DNA of 64,000 bases. Source: Fontisphaera persica (GTDB lineage Bacteria > Verrucomicrobiota > Verrucomicrobiia > Limisphaerales > Fontisphaeraceae). Each line of letters begins with the position of its first letter. Position 1 is the first letter of the stretch. The stretch covers positions 4,526,001 to 4,590,000 of the forward strand of contig NZ_CP116615.1 of assembly GCF_024832785.1 (NCBI RefSeq), given 5' to 3'. Position numbers and translations under genes: made by a program. Below the pieces are notes generated by a model. That model saw nothing but the letters and a program-made list of their open reading frames with translations, was not told where the DNA came from and searched no databases. Shown here piece by piece: positions 18,594 through 27,625 of this stretch.

Positions 18594-19403
18594 ATGAGCA
18601 ATGCTTATCAAATCGTGGTCTGTGGGAGCGTGGTGCCTGATCCGCTGCAAACGTTGGAGCCGGTGACCGGTCCCACCGGCCCGGCGTTGAAGAATGAAAT
18701 GATGCTGCCCATGGTGCTGGACCCGTGGGCCAGCCATGCGTTGTATGAGGCCGCCCATCTGGCGGGCAAGACGCCGGGGAGCAAAGTGTGGCTGGTGAGT
18801 GTGGGCCCCAAGCCCAAGCTGCAGCAGGTCATGATGACCATTGCGCAAAAGGTGCCGTTTGAACTGGTGGCGCTGGACGGGCCGGCATCGGGTTTTACGG
18901 ACGCCGCAGAGACGGCGGCGGCGCTGGTGGAGGCGATTCGCGCGCTGCCGGGGCTGGAGCTGAGCCGGTTGTTGTTGTTTGGCGGGTGGGAATCGGCCTC
19001 GCGCGGGGCGGGCGCCACCCTGGCGATGGTGGGGGAGCATCTGGGCATCACCGAGCAGTTTCAAGGCGTGGACGAGCTGACGGTGCAGGCGGATGGCACG
19101 CTGCGCATCCTGGAGCGGGTGGAGGGGGGGCGCCATCAGATTAGCGTGTGCTCCGGGCCGCCGGCGGTGCTGGGGTGGGCTACGGGCAATCTGCCGGAGC
19201 CGCGGAATAATCCGCAAATTGGCATGACCAACATGCGGGGCATCATGCCCGCGCTGCAGAAAGCCAAACCGGTGAAACTGGCGGGGGAGGGGCTGACGTA
19301 CGCGCAGGTCACGTTGCCGCGCCAGCAGCGCGAGACGCGCATTATCAAGGATTGGACGCCGGAGCAGGTGGCCGAGGACATCGTCAAGTGGTTGAAAGAT
19401 TAA
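18594..19403 (+). CDS. Electron transfer flavoprotein beta subunit (divergent)
   Basis: Predicted ETF beta subunit, 269 residues, which with the alpha subunit carries electrons from FAD dehydrogenases to a quinone oxidoreductase. Recognisable parts are the N-terminal strand IVVCGSVVPDPLQTLEP, LDPWASHALYEAAHLA (the equivalent of the usual NPFDEIAVEEAL), the ADP-fold segment LLLFGGWESASRGAGATLAMVGEHLG and the closing LPEPRNNPQIGMTNMRGIM ahead of KPVK. I chose the ATG at 18594; the open frame extends far upstream only because of antisense coding bias. The alpha gene follows after 24 bases. The sequence is clearly of the family but well separated from typical beta-oxidation ETFs, so its electron donor may be unusual. 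Confidence 0.85.
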   Translation: MSNAYQIVVCGSVVPDPLQTLEPVTGPTGPALKNEMMLPMVLDPWASHALYEAAHLAGKTPGSKVWLVSVGPKPKLQQVMMTIAQKVPFELVALDGPASGFTDAAETAAALVEAIRALPGLELSRLLLFGGWESASRGAGATLAMVGEHLGITEQFQGVDELTVQADGTLRILERVEGGRHQISVCSGPPAVLGWATGNLPEPRNNPQIGMTNMRGIMPALQKAKPVKLAGEGLTYAQVTLPRQQRETRIIKDWTPEQVAEDIVKWLKD

Positions 19404-19427
19404 ACCCCGTTTTGCAACACGCGATTT

Positions 19428-20468
19428 ATGGAAACGATTTTAGCGCTTTTGTTTGTGGAAAGTGACGGTTCCCTGGCCAGCCCGGCGCTGGAAACCGCCG
19501 GGGCCGCCCGGCAGCTTAGTGAAGCGTTGGGCGGCGCGCCGTGGGTGGTGGGCTTGGTGGGTGAGTCCACCGCGGGCGCCGTTGCCCAACTGGGTGGCTG
19601 CGGGGCGACGCGCTGTCTGCAGGTGGTGGGGCCGGAGCTGGCGCAGGCGCGCTATGCCACCGATGCCGCCGCCGCCGAAGGCCTCGCGCGGGCCGCTGCG
19701 GCCACGGTCATCCTGGCGCCGGCCACGTCTCGCGCCAACCGCATTCTGGCGGGGGTGGCGCATCGCCTCAAGGGGCGGGTGGACACGCACATCACTGGCT
19801 TGACGGTGGCGGCGGGGCAGTTGACCGCCACGCGCTGGTTTTACCGGCAGCGCATGGAAGCCGTCCTGCGGCGCGCGCAGCGCCCGTGGTGTTTGGCGGT
19901 GGAATCCGGGGTTTTTCCGGCGCTGTCCGCGCAAGGGGCGGCGCTGGCGCCGGAGACGGTGGCGTTGCCGACTGGCAGCGCCCCGCGGACGCAGGTCACG
20001 GGATTTGCCGCGCCGGCGGCCGATGCGCAGACCATCCGGCCGGATGCGGAAGTGTTGTTCGTGGCGGGGGCGGGTTGGACGAAGAAACAGGCGGACGGCC
20101 AGACGCACGTGCCGGAAGCCGAGCAGTTGATTCTGGATTTTCTGCGCCTGACGCGGGCCTCGCTGGGCAGCAGCAAGTCGCTGGTGGATTTGAGCGGCGA
20201 GGGGCAGGCGGTACTTTCGTTTTTGACGCATCTCAATCAAATCGGGCAGACTGGTTCGACGCCGCGGCATCCCAAGGGGCTGGCCACCTGCTGCCACGGG
20301 GAGGAGCCGCACACGGTGGGCTGGCGATTCATCACCGAGCGCCGCGCGGTGAATCTGGACCCCAACTGCGGGTGGGCGCGCGGGAAGGCCGATGTGTTGT
20401 ACGTGGCGGACGCGTTTGCCGTGATGCGGAAGGTCAACGCGCTGCTGGCGGCGCGCGCGGCGGGTTGA
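19428..20468 (+). CDS. Electron transfer flavoprotein alpha subunit (divergent)
   Basis: Predicted ETF alpha subunit of 346 residues, partner of the beta subunit encoded just upstream. The N-terminal domain and the FAD-binding C-terminal domain are both present. Family landmarks are EVLFVAGAGWTKKQ (the usual VSGGRG position), LVDLSGEGQ, IGQTGSTPRHPKG and, in place of the common GISGAIQH and INKDPEAPIF segments, CCHGEEPHTVGW and AVNLDPNCGWARGKADVLY. The Cys-Cys pair before the histidine is not typical. No ETF-quinone oxidoreductase or acyl-CoA dehydrogenase gene lies nearby. The annotation as ETF alpha is sound by gene pairing and motif order; the altered FAD pocket could indicate a specialised or bifurcating variant, which is inference. 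Confidence 0.83.
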   Translation: METILALLFVESDGSLASPALETAGAARQLSEALGGAPWVVGLVGESTAGAVAQLGGCGATRCLQVVGPELAQARYATDAAAAEGLARAAAATVILAPATSRANRILAGVAHRLKGRVDTHITGLTVAAGQLTATRWFYRQRMEAVLRRAQRPWCLAVESGVFPALSAQGAALAPETVALPTGSAPRTQVTGFAAPAADAQTIRPDAEVLFVAGAGWTKKQADGQTHVPEAEQLILDFLRLTRASLGSSKSLVDLSGEGQAVLSFLTHLNQIGQTGSTPRHPKGLATCCHGEEPHTVGWRFITERRAVNLDPNCGWARGKADVLYVADAFAVMRKVNALLAARAAG

Positions 20469-20543
20469 GGCGCCCATGGTTTTTGCGGCGGGGGGCGCGG
20501 GGTTAAGATGGGGCTGGCGGCCGTCACCCCGCCGCCGCAGCGT

Positions 20544-21137
20544 ATGCGAATCATCAGTGGCATGGCCGGCGGCACGTTGCTCAAGGCGCCCAAAGGTTTG
20601 GAGGTGCGCCCCACCCCGGATTTGGTGCGGCAGGCGGTCTTTAACAGCCTGGGGGCGCGGGTGGCGGGGGCGCGGGTGCTGGAGCTGTTTGGGGGGACGG
20701 GCGCGCTGAGCCTGGAGAGTCTGAGCCGGGGGGCGGAATTTGCGCTGTGCATCGAGCTGTCGGCCAAACATGCGCGTTTCATTCAAGACAACGCCCGGGC
20801 CTGCCGTTTTCCAGCAGGGGCGCTGCAAGTGCGGGTGATGGATGTGTACACGGCGCTGCCGCAACTGGCGGCGGCGGGCGAGCGGTTTGATTTAATTTTT
20901 GCGGACCCTCCTTACGGCGAGAAAAATGTGGGGCGCCGCTCGCAATCCCATGCCCAGCGGCTGCTGGATCATCCGGCGTTGCCGGCTGTGCTGCAATCGG
21001 GAGGGCTGTTCATTCTGGGCCATGCCCGGCGGGATGTTTTGGAAATTCCGGCGCCGTGGGAGGAAAAGAAGGTGCTCAAGCACGGCGATTCGTGGATGCG
21101 CTTCCTGCGCAAAAGCGAGGGCGGCGGGACGGATTAA
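20544..21137 (+). CDS. rsmD: 16S rRNA (guanine(966)-N(2))-methyltransferase
   Basis: SAM-dependent methyltransferase that modifies G966 of 16S rRNA. The product is 197 residues and begins MRIISGMAGGTLLKAPKG, the classic RsmD start. It continues with RPTPDLVRQAVFNSL, the SAM-binding glycine loop VLELFGGTGALSLESLSRGA and the catalytic motif DPPY at residues 121-124 (IFADPPYGEK). I chose the ATG at 20544, since the open frame upstream has no similarity. It follows etfA by 75 bases on the same strand and ends overlapping (by four bases) the convergent DCC-family gene. Confidence 0.93.
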   Translation: MRIISGMAGGTLLKAPKGLEVRPTPDLVRQAVFNSLGARVAGARVLELFGGTGALSLESLSRGAEFALCIELSAKHARFIQDNARACRFPAGALQVRVMDVYTALPQLAAAGERFDLIFADPPYGEKNVGRRSQSHAQRLLDHPALPAVLQSGGLFILGHARRDVLEIPAPWEEKKVLKHGDSWMRFLRKSEGGGTD

Positions 21138-21532
21138 GTGACTTTCTCCCTGGGTTGGGGCGCTGGAGGGCAGTTGGCCTGGCAGCAGCCCGCAAGCCGG
21201 GAACGCCGGGCGGCCACGGCACGGTAAAGCCACTCCGCCGCGCGCAGCATTCCCGGCAGATAGAGCAGCAAGGCCGGCAGGGTGAGCAACGGCAGGCGCA
21301 ATCCCACAAAGCGCAGCGCCTGAGCGCCGCGGTAGATGCGGCCCTGCGCGCTGAAACAATGAATGGCCTCCAGGAGCTGGCGCATGGAGACCCCGCGGCG
21401 GCGGGCTTCCATTTCCGCGTCGTGGGCCGGCACGCAATGGAGGCAGCCCAGCCAGTCCAGGCGTTGCAGCCAGCGCACGGTCCGGCAGCAGAACGGGCAG
21501 TGTCCGTCGAATATGAGGTGATGCTGCTGCAT
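21134..21532 (-). CDS. DCC-family thiol-disulfide oxidoreductase (DUF393)
   Basis: A 132-residue member of the DCC1-like/DUF393 family, small thioredoxin-fold proteins of uncertain role. The family signature FDGHCPFCCRTVRWLQRLD is at the N-terminus with a CPFC pair, followed by the conserved VPAHDAEMEARRRGVS stretch and the helix-rich remainder LPALLLYLPGMLRAAEWLYR. The C-terminus adds a further CC and C (GCCQANCPP), which may bind metal. The stop codons of this gene and rsmD overlap by four bases in convergent orientation. The GH29 gene starts divergently 89 bases away. Confidence 0.87.
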   Translation of the reverse strand: MQQHHLIFDGHCPFCCRTVRWLQRLDWLGCLHCVPAHDAEMEARRRGVSMRQLLEAIHCFSAQGRIYRGAQALRFVGLRLPLLTLPALLLYLPGMLRAAEWLYRAVAARRSRLAGCCQANCPPAPQPREKVT

Positions 21533-21621
21533 CCGGCTAAAGGTGGCGCGTCAAGGCGCGCAGGGCAAATTTTCCAAAGACGGCTTGACGCACTGACCGG
21601 GGTGGGCGTAAGGGGAAGGCC

Positions 21622-23652
21622 ATGAATACATCGCAGCTCGCTTCCTGGCTCCGGTCACTTGTGCCCACCGCCGCCGTGGCAACCCTCAGGCGCCCGTGGG
21701 GCCATGCCTTTCCGCTGGTTCTGGCCTGCGGCGTGGGCTGGTACCTGATGAGCATGGCCGCGGCGCTGCCGGCCGCCACGAATCTGCCCCCCATAGCGCG
21801 CGGGCCTTATACGGCGGACATGGAATCCCTGAAACAATACCAATATCCCAAATGGTTTCAGGACGCCAAGTTTGGCATCTGGTCGCACTGGGGGCCGCAA
21901 TCGGTGCCGATGGCCGGCGACTGGTATGCGCGGCATCTTTACACGCAAGGACACCGGCAATACCAGCATCACCTGGAGCATTACGGGCATCCCAGCACGA
22001 ATGGATGGAAAGACATCATCCCCTTGTGGAAGGCGGAGAAGTTTGACCCGGAGCGGCTGATGGCGTTGTACAAGCGGGCGGGGGCGCGGTATTTCGTGAG
22101 CATGGGGGTGCATCATGACAATTTTGATTTGTGGAATTCGCGTTTCCAGCGGTGGAATGCGGTGAACATGGGGCCGCAGCGGGACATTGTGGGCGCGTGG
22201 CAGAAGGCCGCAAAAAAATACGGGCTCTATTTTGGGGTGTCCGAGCATCTGGGGGCGAGCTTCACGTGGTGGCAGGGCAACAAGGGCAGCGACAAAACGG
22301 GGCCGCTGGCGGGGGTGCCCTATGACGGGGCCAATCCGGCCTATGAGGACCTTTATCATTTTCGGGCCGAGCCGGGGGACACGGGGTGGTACAGCAAAAA
22401 TCCGCGCTGGCAGCAGATGTGGTTCAACCGCATCAAGGATTTGGTGGACCAGTATCATCCGGACTTGTTGTACACGGACGGCGGGGTGCCCTTTGGCAAT
22501 GAGGTAGGTTTGAGTTTGATTGCCCATTATTACAACAGCGACCGCCGGCGCAGCGGGACGCGGCCGCAGGTGGTGTACACGTGCAAACAACGCTCGGAGG
22601 GGCGGTGGGTGGAGGATTTGGAGCGGGGGGTGATGGCGGGCATCAATCCGCAGCCGTGGCAGACGGATACTTCGATAGGGGACTGGTTTTACAATAAAGA
22701 TTGGAAATTCCGGCCGATAGACTGGGTGGTGCACATGCTGGTGGACATCACGAGCAAAAACGGCAACCTGCTGCTGAATGTGGTCCAACGCCCGGACGGC
22801 ACGCTGGACCCGGAGGTGGAGCAAATGTTGGAGCAGTTGGGGGATTGGATGGCGATAAATGGCGAGGCGATTTACGGCACGCGGCCGTGGATAACCTACG
22901 GCGAGGGCCGGGTGCGGGCGTCGGGTGGGCATTTCAAAGAGGATTTCCAATACACGGCGGCCGACATCCGCTTTACCACCAAGGGCGAAACGTTGTATGC
23001 CTTCCTCATGGGCTGGCCTTCGAGCCGGGAGGTTTTGATTCGGTCGCTGGCGGCGCGGGCGGGTTCTGGCGTGGTTACGGGGGTGAGCCTGCTGGGGCAC
23101 AAGGGCAAGCTGGCCTTCCGGCAGGATGCGCAGGGTTTGCAGGTGACGCTTCCCGAGAAAGCTCCCTGCGCGTATGCCGTGGCGTTGAAAATCACCGGCA
23201 AACGGATGCGTGATTTTACGCCGGCGCCGCCCCTGTTGCCGGTGGCGGAGCCTAATGCTCAAGGACATTTCAAGCTGCCGGCCGGCGATGCGGAAATTCG
23301 CGGCAGCCGCTTGAAGACCGAGCAGCGCGGCGGGCGCGAGAATCTTGGTTTTTGGGATGATGCGCGGGAATATGCGGTATGGCGTTTGCGGGTGCCGGCG
23401 GCCGGCACGTACGAGGTGACGGCGCTGTGCGCCACGGTGCATCAGGGCAGCGAATTGCGGGTGGAGGGAGGCCAGCCGGTGCTGGAGGCCGTCATCCCGG
23501 CCAGCGGTTCGTGGGACGTGTTTCAGCCTGTGAAACTGGGCCGGTTAACGTTTGCCGAGGGCGGGGAGAAGCAACTGGTGGTGCGGCCCAAAAAGGCCGA
23601 AACGTGGAAGGCCATCAACGTGGCGGAGATTCAATTGACGAAGGTGCCGTGA
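21622..23652 (+). CDS. Alpha-L-fucosidase, GH29
   Basis: Exported glycoside hydrolase of family 29, releasing L-fucose from glycans. The product is 676 residues. A hydrophobic segment at about residues 30-48 (FPLVLACGVGWYLMSMAAALP) acts as signal or anchor after an unusually long N-region, so a later start is possible. The catalytic TIM barrel runs from about residue 70, with WFQDAKFGIWSHWGPQSVP, RYFVSMGVHHDNFDLW and the likely nucleophile Asp286 in LLYTDGGVPFG. A C-terminal beta-sandwich follows, including GTYEVTALCATVHQG. A good ribosome site (AGGGGAAGG) precedes the ATG. Fucosidases are abundant in verrucomicrobial polysaccharide degraders. No sulfatase or transporter gene is adjacent. Confidence 0.92.
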   Translation: MNTSQLASWLRSLVPTAAVATLRRPWGHAFPLVLACGVGWYLMSMAAALPAATNLPPIARGPYTADMESLKQYQYPKWFQDAKFGIWSHWGPQSVPMAGDWYARHLYTQGHRQYQHHLEHYGHPSTNGWKDIIPLWKAEKFDPERLMALYKRAGARYFVSMGVHHDNFDLWNSRFQRWNAVNMGPQRDIVGAWQKAAKKYGLYFGVSEHLGASFTWWQGNKGSDKTGPLAGVPYDGANPAYEDLYHFRAEPGDTGWYSKNPRWQQMWFNRIKDLVDQYHPDLLYTDGGVPFGNEVGLSLIAHYYNSDRRRSGTRPQVVYTCKQRSEGRWVEDLERGVMAGINPQPWQTDTSIGDWFYNKDWKFRPIDWVVHMLVDITSKNGNLLLNVVQRPDGTLDPEVEQMLEQLGDWMAINGEAIYGTRPWITYGEGRVRASGGHFKEDFQYTAADIRFTTKGETLYAFLMGWPSSREVLIRSLAARAGSGVVTGVSLLGHKGKLAFRQDAQGLQVTLPEKAPCAYAVALKITGKRMRDFTPAPPLLPVAEPNAQGHFKLPAGDAEIRGSRLKTEQRGGRENLGFWDDAREYAVWRLRVPAAGTYEVTALCATVHQGSELRVEGGQPVLEAVIPASGSWDVFQPVKLGRLTFAEGGEKQLVVRPKKAETWKAINVAEIQLTKVP

Positions 23653-23670
23653 GCGGGGGAACTGGCCGCC

Positions 23671-24495
23671 TTACTCGCCGGAGACACCGCCCCCTGCGGC
23701 GGGGACGCCGATGTTGCGCCAGCTTTCGGTGACCGCCCACATGTTGACGGGGGCGACGGTGGTGCCGTAGCGCATGAAGCGGGCGCTGCCATCGGCGAAG
23801 ATGTAATTGGCGCCGCCGGAGGTTTCGGAGCGGCGGTTGGCGTTGTTGTGCTTGTTTTGGTCAAGCTGGGTGATGTCTTCGTAAGTTTCGTAGTCAAAGT
23901 ACCAGTGGCGGGATTCCAGCTCACGCTCACCAAACACGGCGGTGGCGGTGGTGTCCTTGATGGCCGACTCCGGCACGCCCACCTCGTTGGTCATGGCGAT
24001 GCGCCGCCAGTTGCGCAATTCGCCGCCGCTGAGGCCCTGGCGGCTGAAGTATTCCAGGTACCAGTCATTGAAGGAGTTGTAGATGTAGCTGCGCGGGGCA
24101 AAATCGGCCGGGTACAAACCATTCAACCAGGCGGGGGGGCTGGCCGGCGGGGGCGGTTCGCCTTCGGACGGGCAGCGGAGGACATTCAGATTCTGGTAGG
24201 TGGGCTGCAACCGATGGGGCCAGCGCGGATGGTTGATGTCGTTGGGGACGGGGTGCGCCCGGGGCAGCAGGCGGCCTTCGTTGTCATCAATGTAAAGTTT
24301 CAGCGCCATGCCCAGTTGGCGGAGGTTGTTGAGGCATTGAATGCGTTTGCCGGCTTCCTTGGCGGAGGCCAGGGCGGGCAGCAGCATCCCCGCCAGGAGG
24401 GCGATGATGGCAATCACCACCAGCAGTTCAATCAGGGTGAACGCCTTGCGCCAGCCCCGGGTCTGGGTTGTTCCACGATGTGCCATACAATTCAT
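23671..24495 (-). CDS. Exported pilin-like protein with prepilin N-terminus (H-X9-DG type)
   Basis: A 274-residue protein of the abundant PVC family with a type II secretion/pilin-like N-terminus. A basic leader (TRGWRK) precedes [20 protein letters not shown], then the typical [20 protein letters not shown]. Near the C-terminus is [15 protein letters not shown], the DG signature after which the family is sometimes described. Such proteins occur in dozens of copies per genome in Planctomycetes and Verrucomicrobia; function is unknown, possibly surface fibres. A second start at 24486 is possible and changes little. It lies on the opposite strand from both neighbours. Confidence 0.88.
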   Translation of the reverse strand: MNCMAHRGTTQTRGWRKAFTLIELLVVIAIIALLAGMLLPALASAKEAGKRIQCLNNLRQLGMALKLYIDDNEGRLLPRAHPVPNDINHPRWPHRLQPTYQNLNVLRCPSEGEPPPPASPPAWLNGLYPADFAPRSYIYNSFNDWYLEYFSRQGLSGGELRNWRRIAMTNEVGVPESAIKDTTATAVFGERELESRHWYFDYETYEDITQLDQNKHNNANRRSETSGGANYIFADGSARFMRYGTTVAPVNMWAVTESWRNIGVPAAGGGVSGE

Positions 24496-24638
24496 CTGAC
24501 TTAAAAGACGCTTGGGCTATTCAGTATGTTACAGCCGAGTGCGGCCGCGTGGCCCAAGCCGGACTGGCGCGGGCGGGCGGATCAGGTATAAGGAAGCGGC
24601 ATGTGGATTGAATGCTTTGCGGTTGGCATGGGTGGACA

Positions 24639-26372
24639 ATGAAATATCGGTGGAACATCGCGCCGGTGGAGCCGTTGTGGGTGGAGCGCCTCACGCGTGA
24701 GCTGGGGGTGCCGCCGCTGCTGGCCCAATGCCTCATCAACCGGGGGCAGGGGGAGCCGGCGCAGGCCGCCCGTTTTCTCAACCCGCGCCTGCGGGATTTG
24801 CAGGATCCGCTGCTGATTCCGGGCATGGAGGACGCCCTGCAACGGTTGTGGCGGGCGCGTGAGGAGGGGGAGGTGGTGGTGATTTTTGGGGATTATGACG
24901 TGGACGGGGTTTCCGCCACGGCCCTGTTGCAATTGTTTCTCAGCCGCCACGGGTGGGTGGTGCGCACGTATTTGCCCCATCGTTTGGAGGAGGGTTATGG
25001 CTTGACCGAGGAAGCGGCGCGCAATTGTCTGGCGCATCATCCCACGCGCCTGTTGCTGGCGGTGGACTGCGGCACCACCGCCGTGGAGACCATTGGCCGG
25101 TTGCGGGAGGAGGGGGTGGAGGTCATCGTGCTGGACCACCACCAATGCGCCGCCACACTGCCGCCGGCGGCGGCGTTGGTGAATCCCTGCCGGATTCATC
25201 ATCCGGACGGGGGCGGCACGGGGGCTGGTTTTACTGAGCTTTGCTCGGTGGGACTGGCCTTCAAACTGGCGCACGCCCTGACCCGGCACGGGCGGCGACT
25301 GCATTTGCCGGAATTTATGCACACAGATTTGCGGCCCTACCTGGACCTGGTGGCGCTGGGCACGGTGGCGGACCTGGCGCCGCTGCGGGGGGAAAACCGG
25401 ATTTTGGTGGCGGCTGGCTTGAAACATCTGGATACCACTCCCCGCGCCGGTTTGCAGGCGCTCAAATCCGTGGCGCAGGTCAAGGAGCCGGTGCGGGTGC
25501 GGGACATTGGCTTTCAACTGGGTCCGCGGGTGAATGCCGCCGGGCGGCTGGAATCGGCCGAGGAAGCCCTGCGGCTGTTGCTGGCGGAAAGTTTGGAGGA
25601 GGCGGGGCCGCTGGCGGCCAGTTTGGACCGCCGCAATCGGGAGCGGCAGAGCCTGGAGAAGCAGATGATTAGCGCGTTGCTGGAGCAACTGGAGGCGACC
25701 TTTCAGCCGGAGCGCGACTATGTGATTGTGGCCGGGCATCCCGATTATCATATCGGGGTGGTGGGGATTGTGGCGGCGCGGGTGCTGCAAACATTTTACC
25801 GGCCGACGATTATTGTCGGGGGGGATGGCCCGTGGTTGCGCGGCTCGGGCCGGAGCATTGAAGGGTTTGACCTGGCGGCGGCCTTGCAAGAGTGCCATGA
25901 GCTGTTGGAGCGGCACGGCGGCCATAAAATGGCGGCGGGGGTGACGCTGCGCCCGGAGAAGCTGGAGGCTTTGCGCGTTCGTCTGAATGAGATTGCCCGG
26001 CGGCAGCTTCGGCCGGAGCAACTCACGCCCCCGTTGCGGCTGGACGCGGAGGTGGCGCTGGCGGAATTGACGCTCGAAAGGGTGGGGGCCCTGGAGCGAC
26101 TGGCGCCCTTTGGGCAAAACAATCCGCCGGTGCAGCTTTGTGTGCCGCGCCTCAGTAATCAGCGGGCGCCGCTGCGCATGGGGAGCGCGCAGCAACACCT
26201 GAAATTGTGGGTCACCGACGGGAATTCAACGCTGGAAGCGGTGTGGTGGAATGGGGCGGGGCAGCACTGGCCGGTGGGGACGTTTGACCTGGCGGTGGCG
26301 CCGGTGGTCAATCGTTACAACGGGCAGGCCACCGTGCAACTTACGGTGCTGGACTGGCGGCCGGCCGGTTAA
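24639..26372 (+). CDS. recJ: Single-stranded-DNA-specific exonuclease RecJ
   Basis: 5'-3' single-strand exonuclease used in recombination and mismatch repair, of the DHH phosphoesterase superfamily. The product is 577 residues, the usual length. Metal-binding motifs are FGDYDVDGVSATAL (Asp85, Asp87, Asp89), the later aspartate in LLAVDCGTT, and the DHH motif at residues 166-168 in VIVLDHHQCA. The DHHA1 domain shows GHPDYHIGVVGIVAARV and GGHKMAAGVTL, and an OB-fold closes the protein. The ATG at 24639 fits the RecJ N-terminus (MKYRWNIAPVEP); upstream in-frame codons do not. purM converges, with 7 bases between the stops. Confidence 0.95.
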   Translation: MKYRWNIAPVEPLWVERLTRELGVPPLLAQCLINRGQGEPAQAARFLNPRLRDLQDPLLIPGMEDALQRLWRAREEGEVVVIFGDYDVDGVSATALLQLFLSRHGWVVRTYLPHRLEEGYGLTEEAARNCLAHHPTRLLLAVDCGTTAVETIGRLREEGVEVIVLDHHQCAATLPPAAALVNPCRIHHPDGGGTGAGFTELCSVGLAFKLAHALTRHGRRLHLPEFMHTDLRPYLDLVALGTVADLAPLRGENRILVAAGLKHLDTTPRAGLQALKSVAQVKEPVRVRDIGFQLGPRVNAAGRLESAEEALRLLLAESLEEAGPLAASLDRRNRERQSLEKQMISALLEQLEATFQPERDYVIVAGHPDYHIGVVGIVAARVLQTFYRPTIIVGGDGPWLRGSGRSIEGFDLAAALQECHELLERHGGHKMAAGVTLRPEKLEALRVRLNEIARRQLRPEQLTPPLRLDAEVALAELTLERVGALERLAPFGQNNPPVQLCVPRLSNQRAPLRMGSAQQHLKLWVTDGNSTLEAVWWNGAGQHWPVGTFDLAVAPVVNRYNGQATVQLTVLDWRPAG

Positions 26373-26379
26373 GGGGGCA

Positions 26380-27432
26380 TCAAATCACCCGCGTCACGCC
26401 GCGGCCTTTGACGATTTCTCCAATCAGCCAGGCGCGATGGCCATGGCGCTGAATGAAGCGCAGGACGGCATCCGCCTGGCCGGGGGCCACCATGGCGACC
26501 ATGCCGACGCCCATGTTAAAGACCTGGTACATTTCCTCGTCCGGCACCTTGCCGGCTTCGGCGAGCAGGCGGAAAATGGGCAGGACTTCCCAGGCGCCCT
26601 TGCGGATGACGGCATCGCAGTGAGGCGGCAGGACGCGGGGGATGTTGTCCACAAAACCGCCGCCGGTGATGTGGGCAAACGCCTTGATGGCGCGGGGCTG
26701 GCCGGGGCGGTTGAATTTTTTGAGGAGGGCCTGCACGACGGGGCCGTAGCTGACGTGCACCTTGAGCAGCTCATCGCCCAGGGTGTTGTCCAGCTCTTTG
26801 ACGTAACTGGCGGGTTTGAGGCGCAGTTGCTCGAAGAAAATTTTGCGCGCCAGCGAGTAGCCATTGGTATGCAGGCCGCTGGAGGCCAGGCCAATGACGG
26901 CATCGCCCGGCTTGACGCCGCGGCCGTCGAGCATGGCGGATTTTTCCACCACGCCGACGATGGTGCCGCTGACGTCGTACTCGCCGGGTTGGTAGAAGCC
27001 GGGCATCTGGGCGGTTTCACCACCAATGAGGGCGCAGCGGTTTTGGGCGCAGGCCAAGGCGAAGCCTTTGATGATTTCCGTGAAGACGCGCGGCTCGAGG
27101 GAGCCGGTGCCCAGGTAATCGAGGAAAAACAGCGGCTCGGCGCCGAGGACGGCGATGTCATTGACGCAATGATTCACCAGGTCCTGGCCGATGGTATCGT
27201 GGCGGTTCATGGCGAAGGCGATTTTGAGCTTGGTGCCCACGCCGTCCACGCTGGAGACCAGCACCGGCTGGCGGTACTTGCGGGTGTCGAGCGCAAACAA
27301 GCCGCCAAAGCCGCCCACTTTGCCGAGCACTTCGCGCCGGTGGGTGGCGGCCAGCAATTTGGGCAGGCTGGCTTTGACGCGGTTGCCCAGGTCAATGTCC
27401 ACCCCCGCTGCCGCATACGCTTTCTGTTTCAT
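26380..27432 (-). CDS. purM: Phosphoribosylformylglycinamidine cyclo-ligase
   Basis: Fifth step of purine synthesis, ATP-dependent closure of the imidazole ring to give AIR. The 350-residue length is typical. It starts MKQKAYAAAGVDIDLGNRVK, then GGFGGLFAL, the catalytic-site stretch LVSSVDGVGTKLKIAF, and HDTIGQDLVNHCVNDIAVLGAEPLFFLDYL (seen as LVNHCVNDIAVLGAEPLFF), then CALIGGETAQMPGFY and the C-terminal ITGGGFVDNIPRVLP. It stands alone between recJ (convergent) and the capsid cassette (divergent). Confidence 0.96.
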   Translation of the reverse strand: MKQKAYAAAGVDIDLGNRVKASLPKLLAATHRREVLGKVGGFGGLFALDTRKYRQPVLVSSVDGVGTKLKIAFAMNRHDTIGQDLVNHCVNDIAVLGAEPLFFLDYLGTGSLEPRVFTEIIKGFALACAQNRCALIGGETAQMPGFYQPGEYDVSGTIVGVVEKSAMLDGRGVKPGDAVIGLASSGLHTNGYSLARKIFFEQLRLKPASYVKELDNTLGDELLKVHVSYGPVVQALLKKFNRPGQPRAIKAFAHITGGGFVDNIPRVLPPHCDAVIRKGAWEVLPIFRLLAEAGKVPDEEMYQVFNMGVGMVAMVAPGQADAVLRFIQRHGHRAWLIGEIVKGRGVTRVI

Positions 27433-27625
27433 GCGGCGGTTATGTTGGGCGAACGCCGCAGCGGGTCAACTTAATTTCCAAGCCAGGGTTTCAGGTTCAG
27501 GCCGGCACACGCGGGGGAGAGGGCGGGCGGTTTTCCGGTCTTCGGCGGGGAATGGTTGGGTGGGCGGGGTTTGGCGCTCCCGGAGCAGTCATGACGAGGG
27601 GGTGTTGCGGCAGGCTCGCGGCGTG

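Noticed and set aside
27191-27625. Upstream extension of the prohead protease frame
   Set aside because: It runs antisense through purM and shows no protease similarity; the protease pattern starts after the ATG at 27626.
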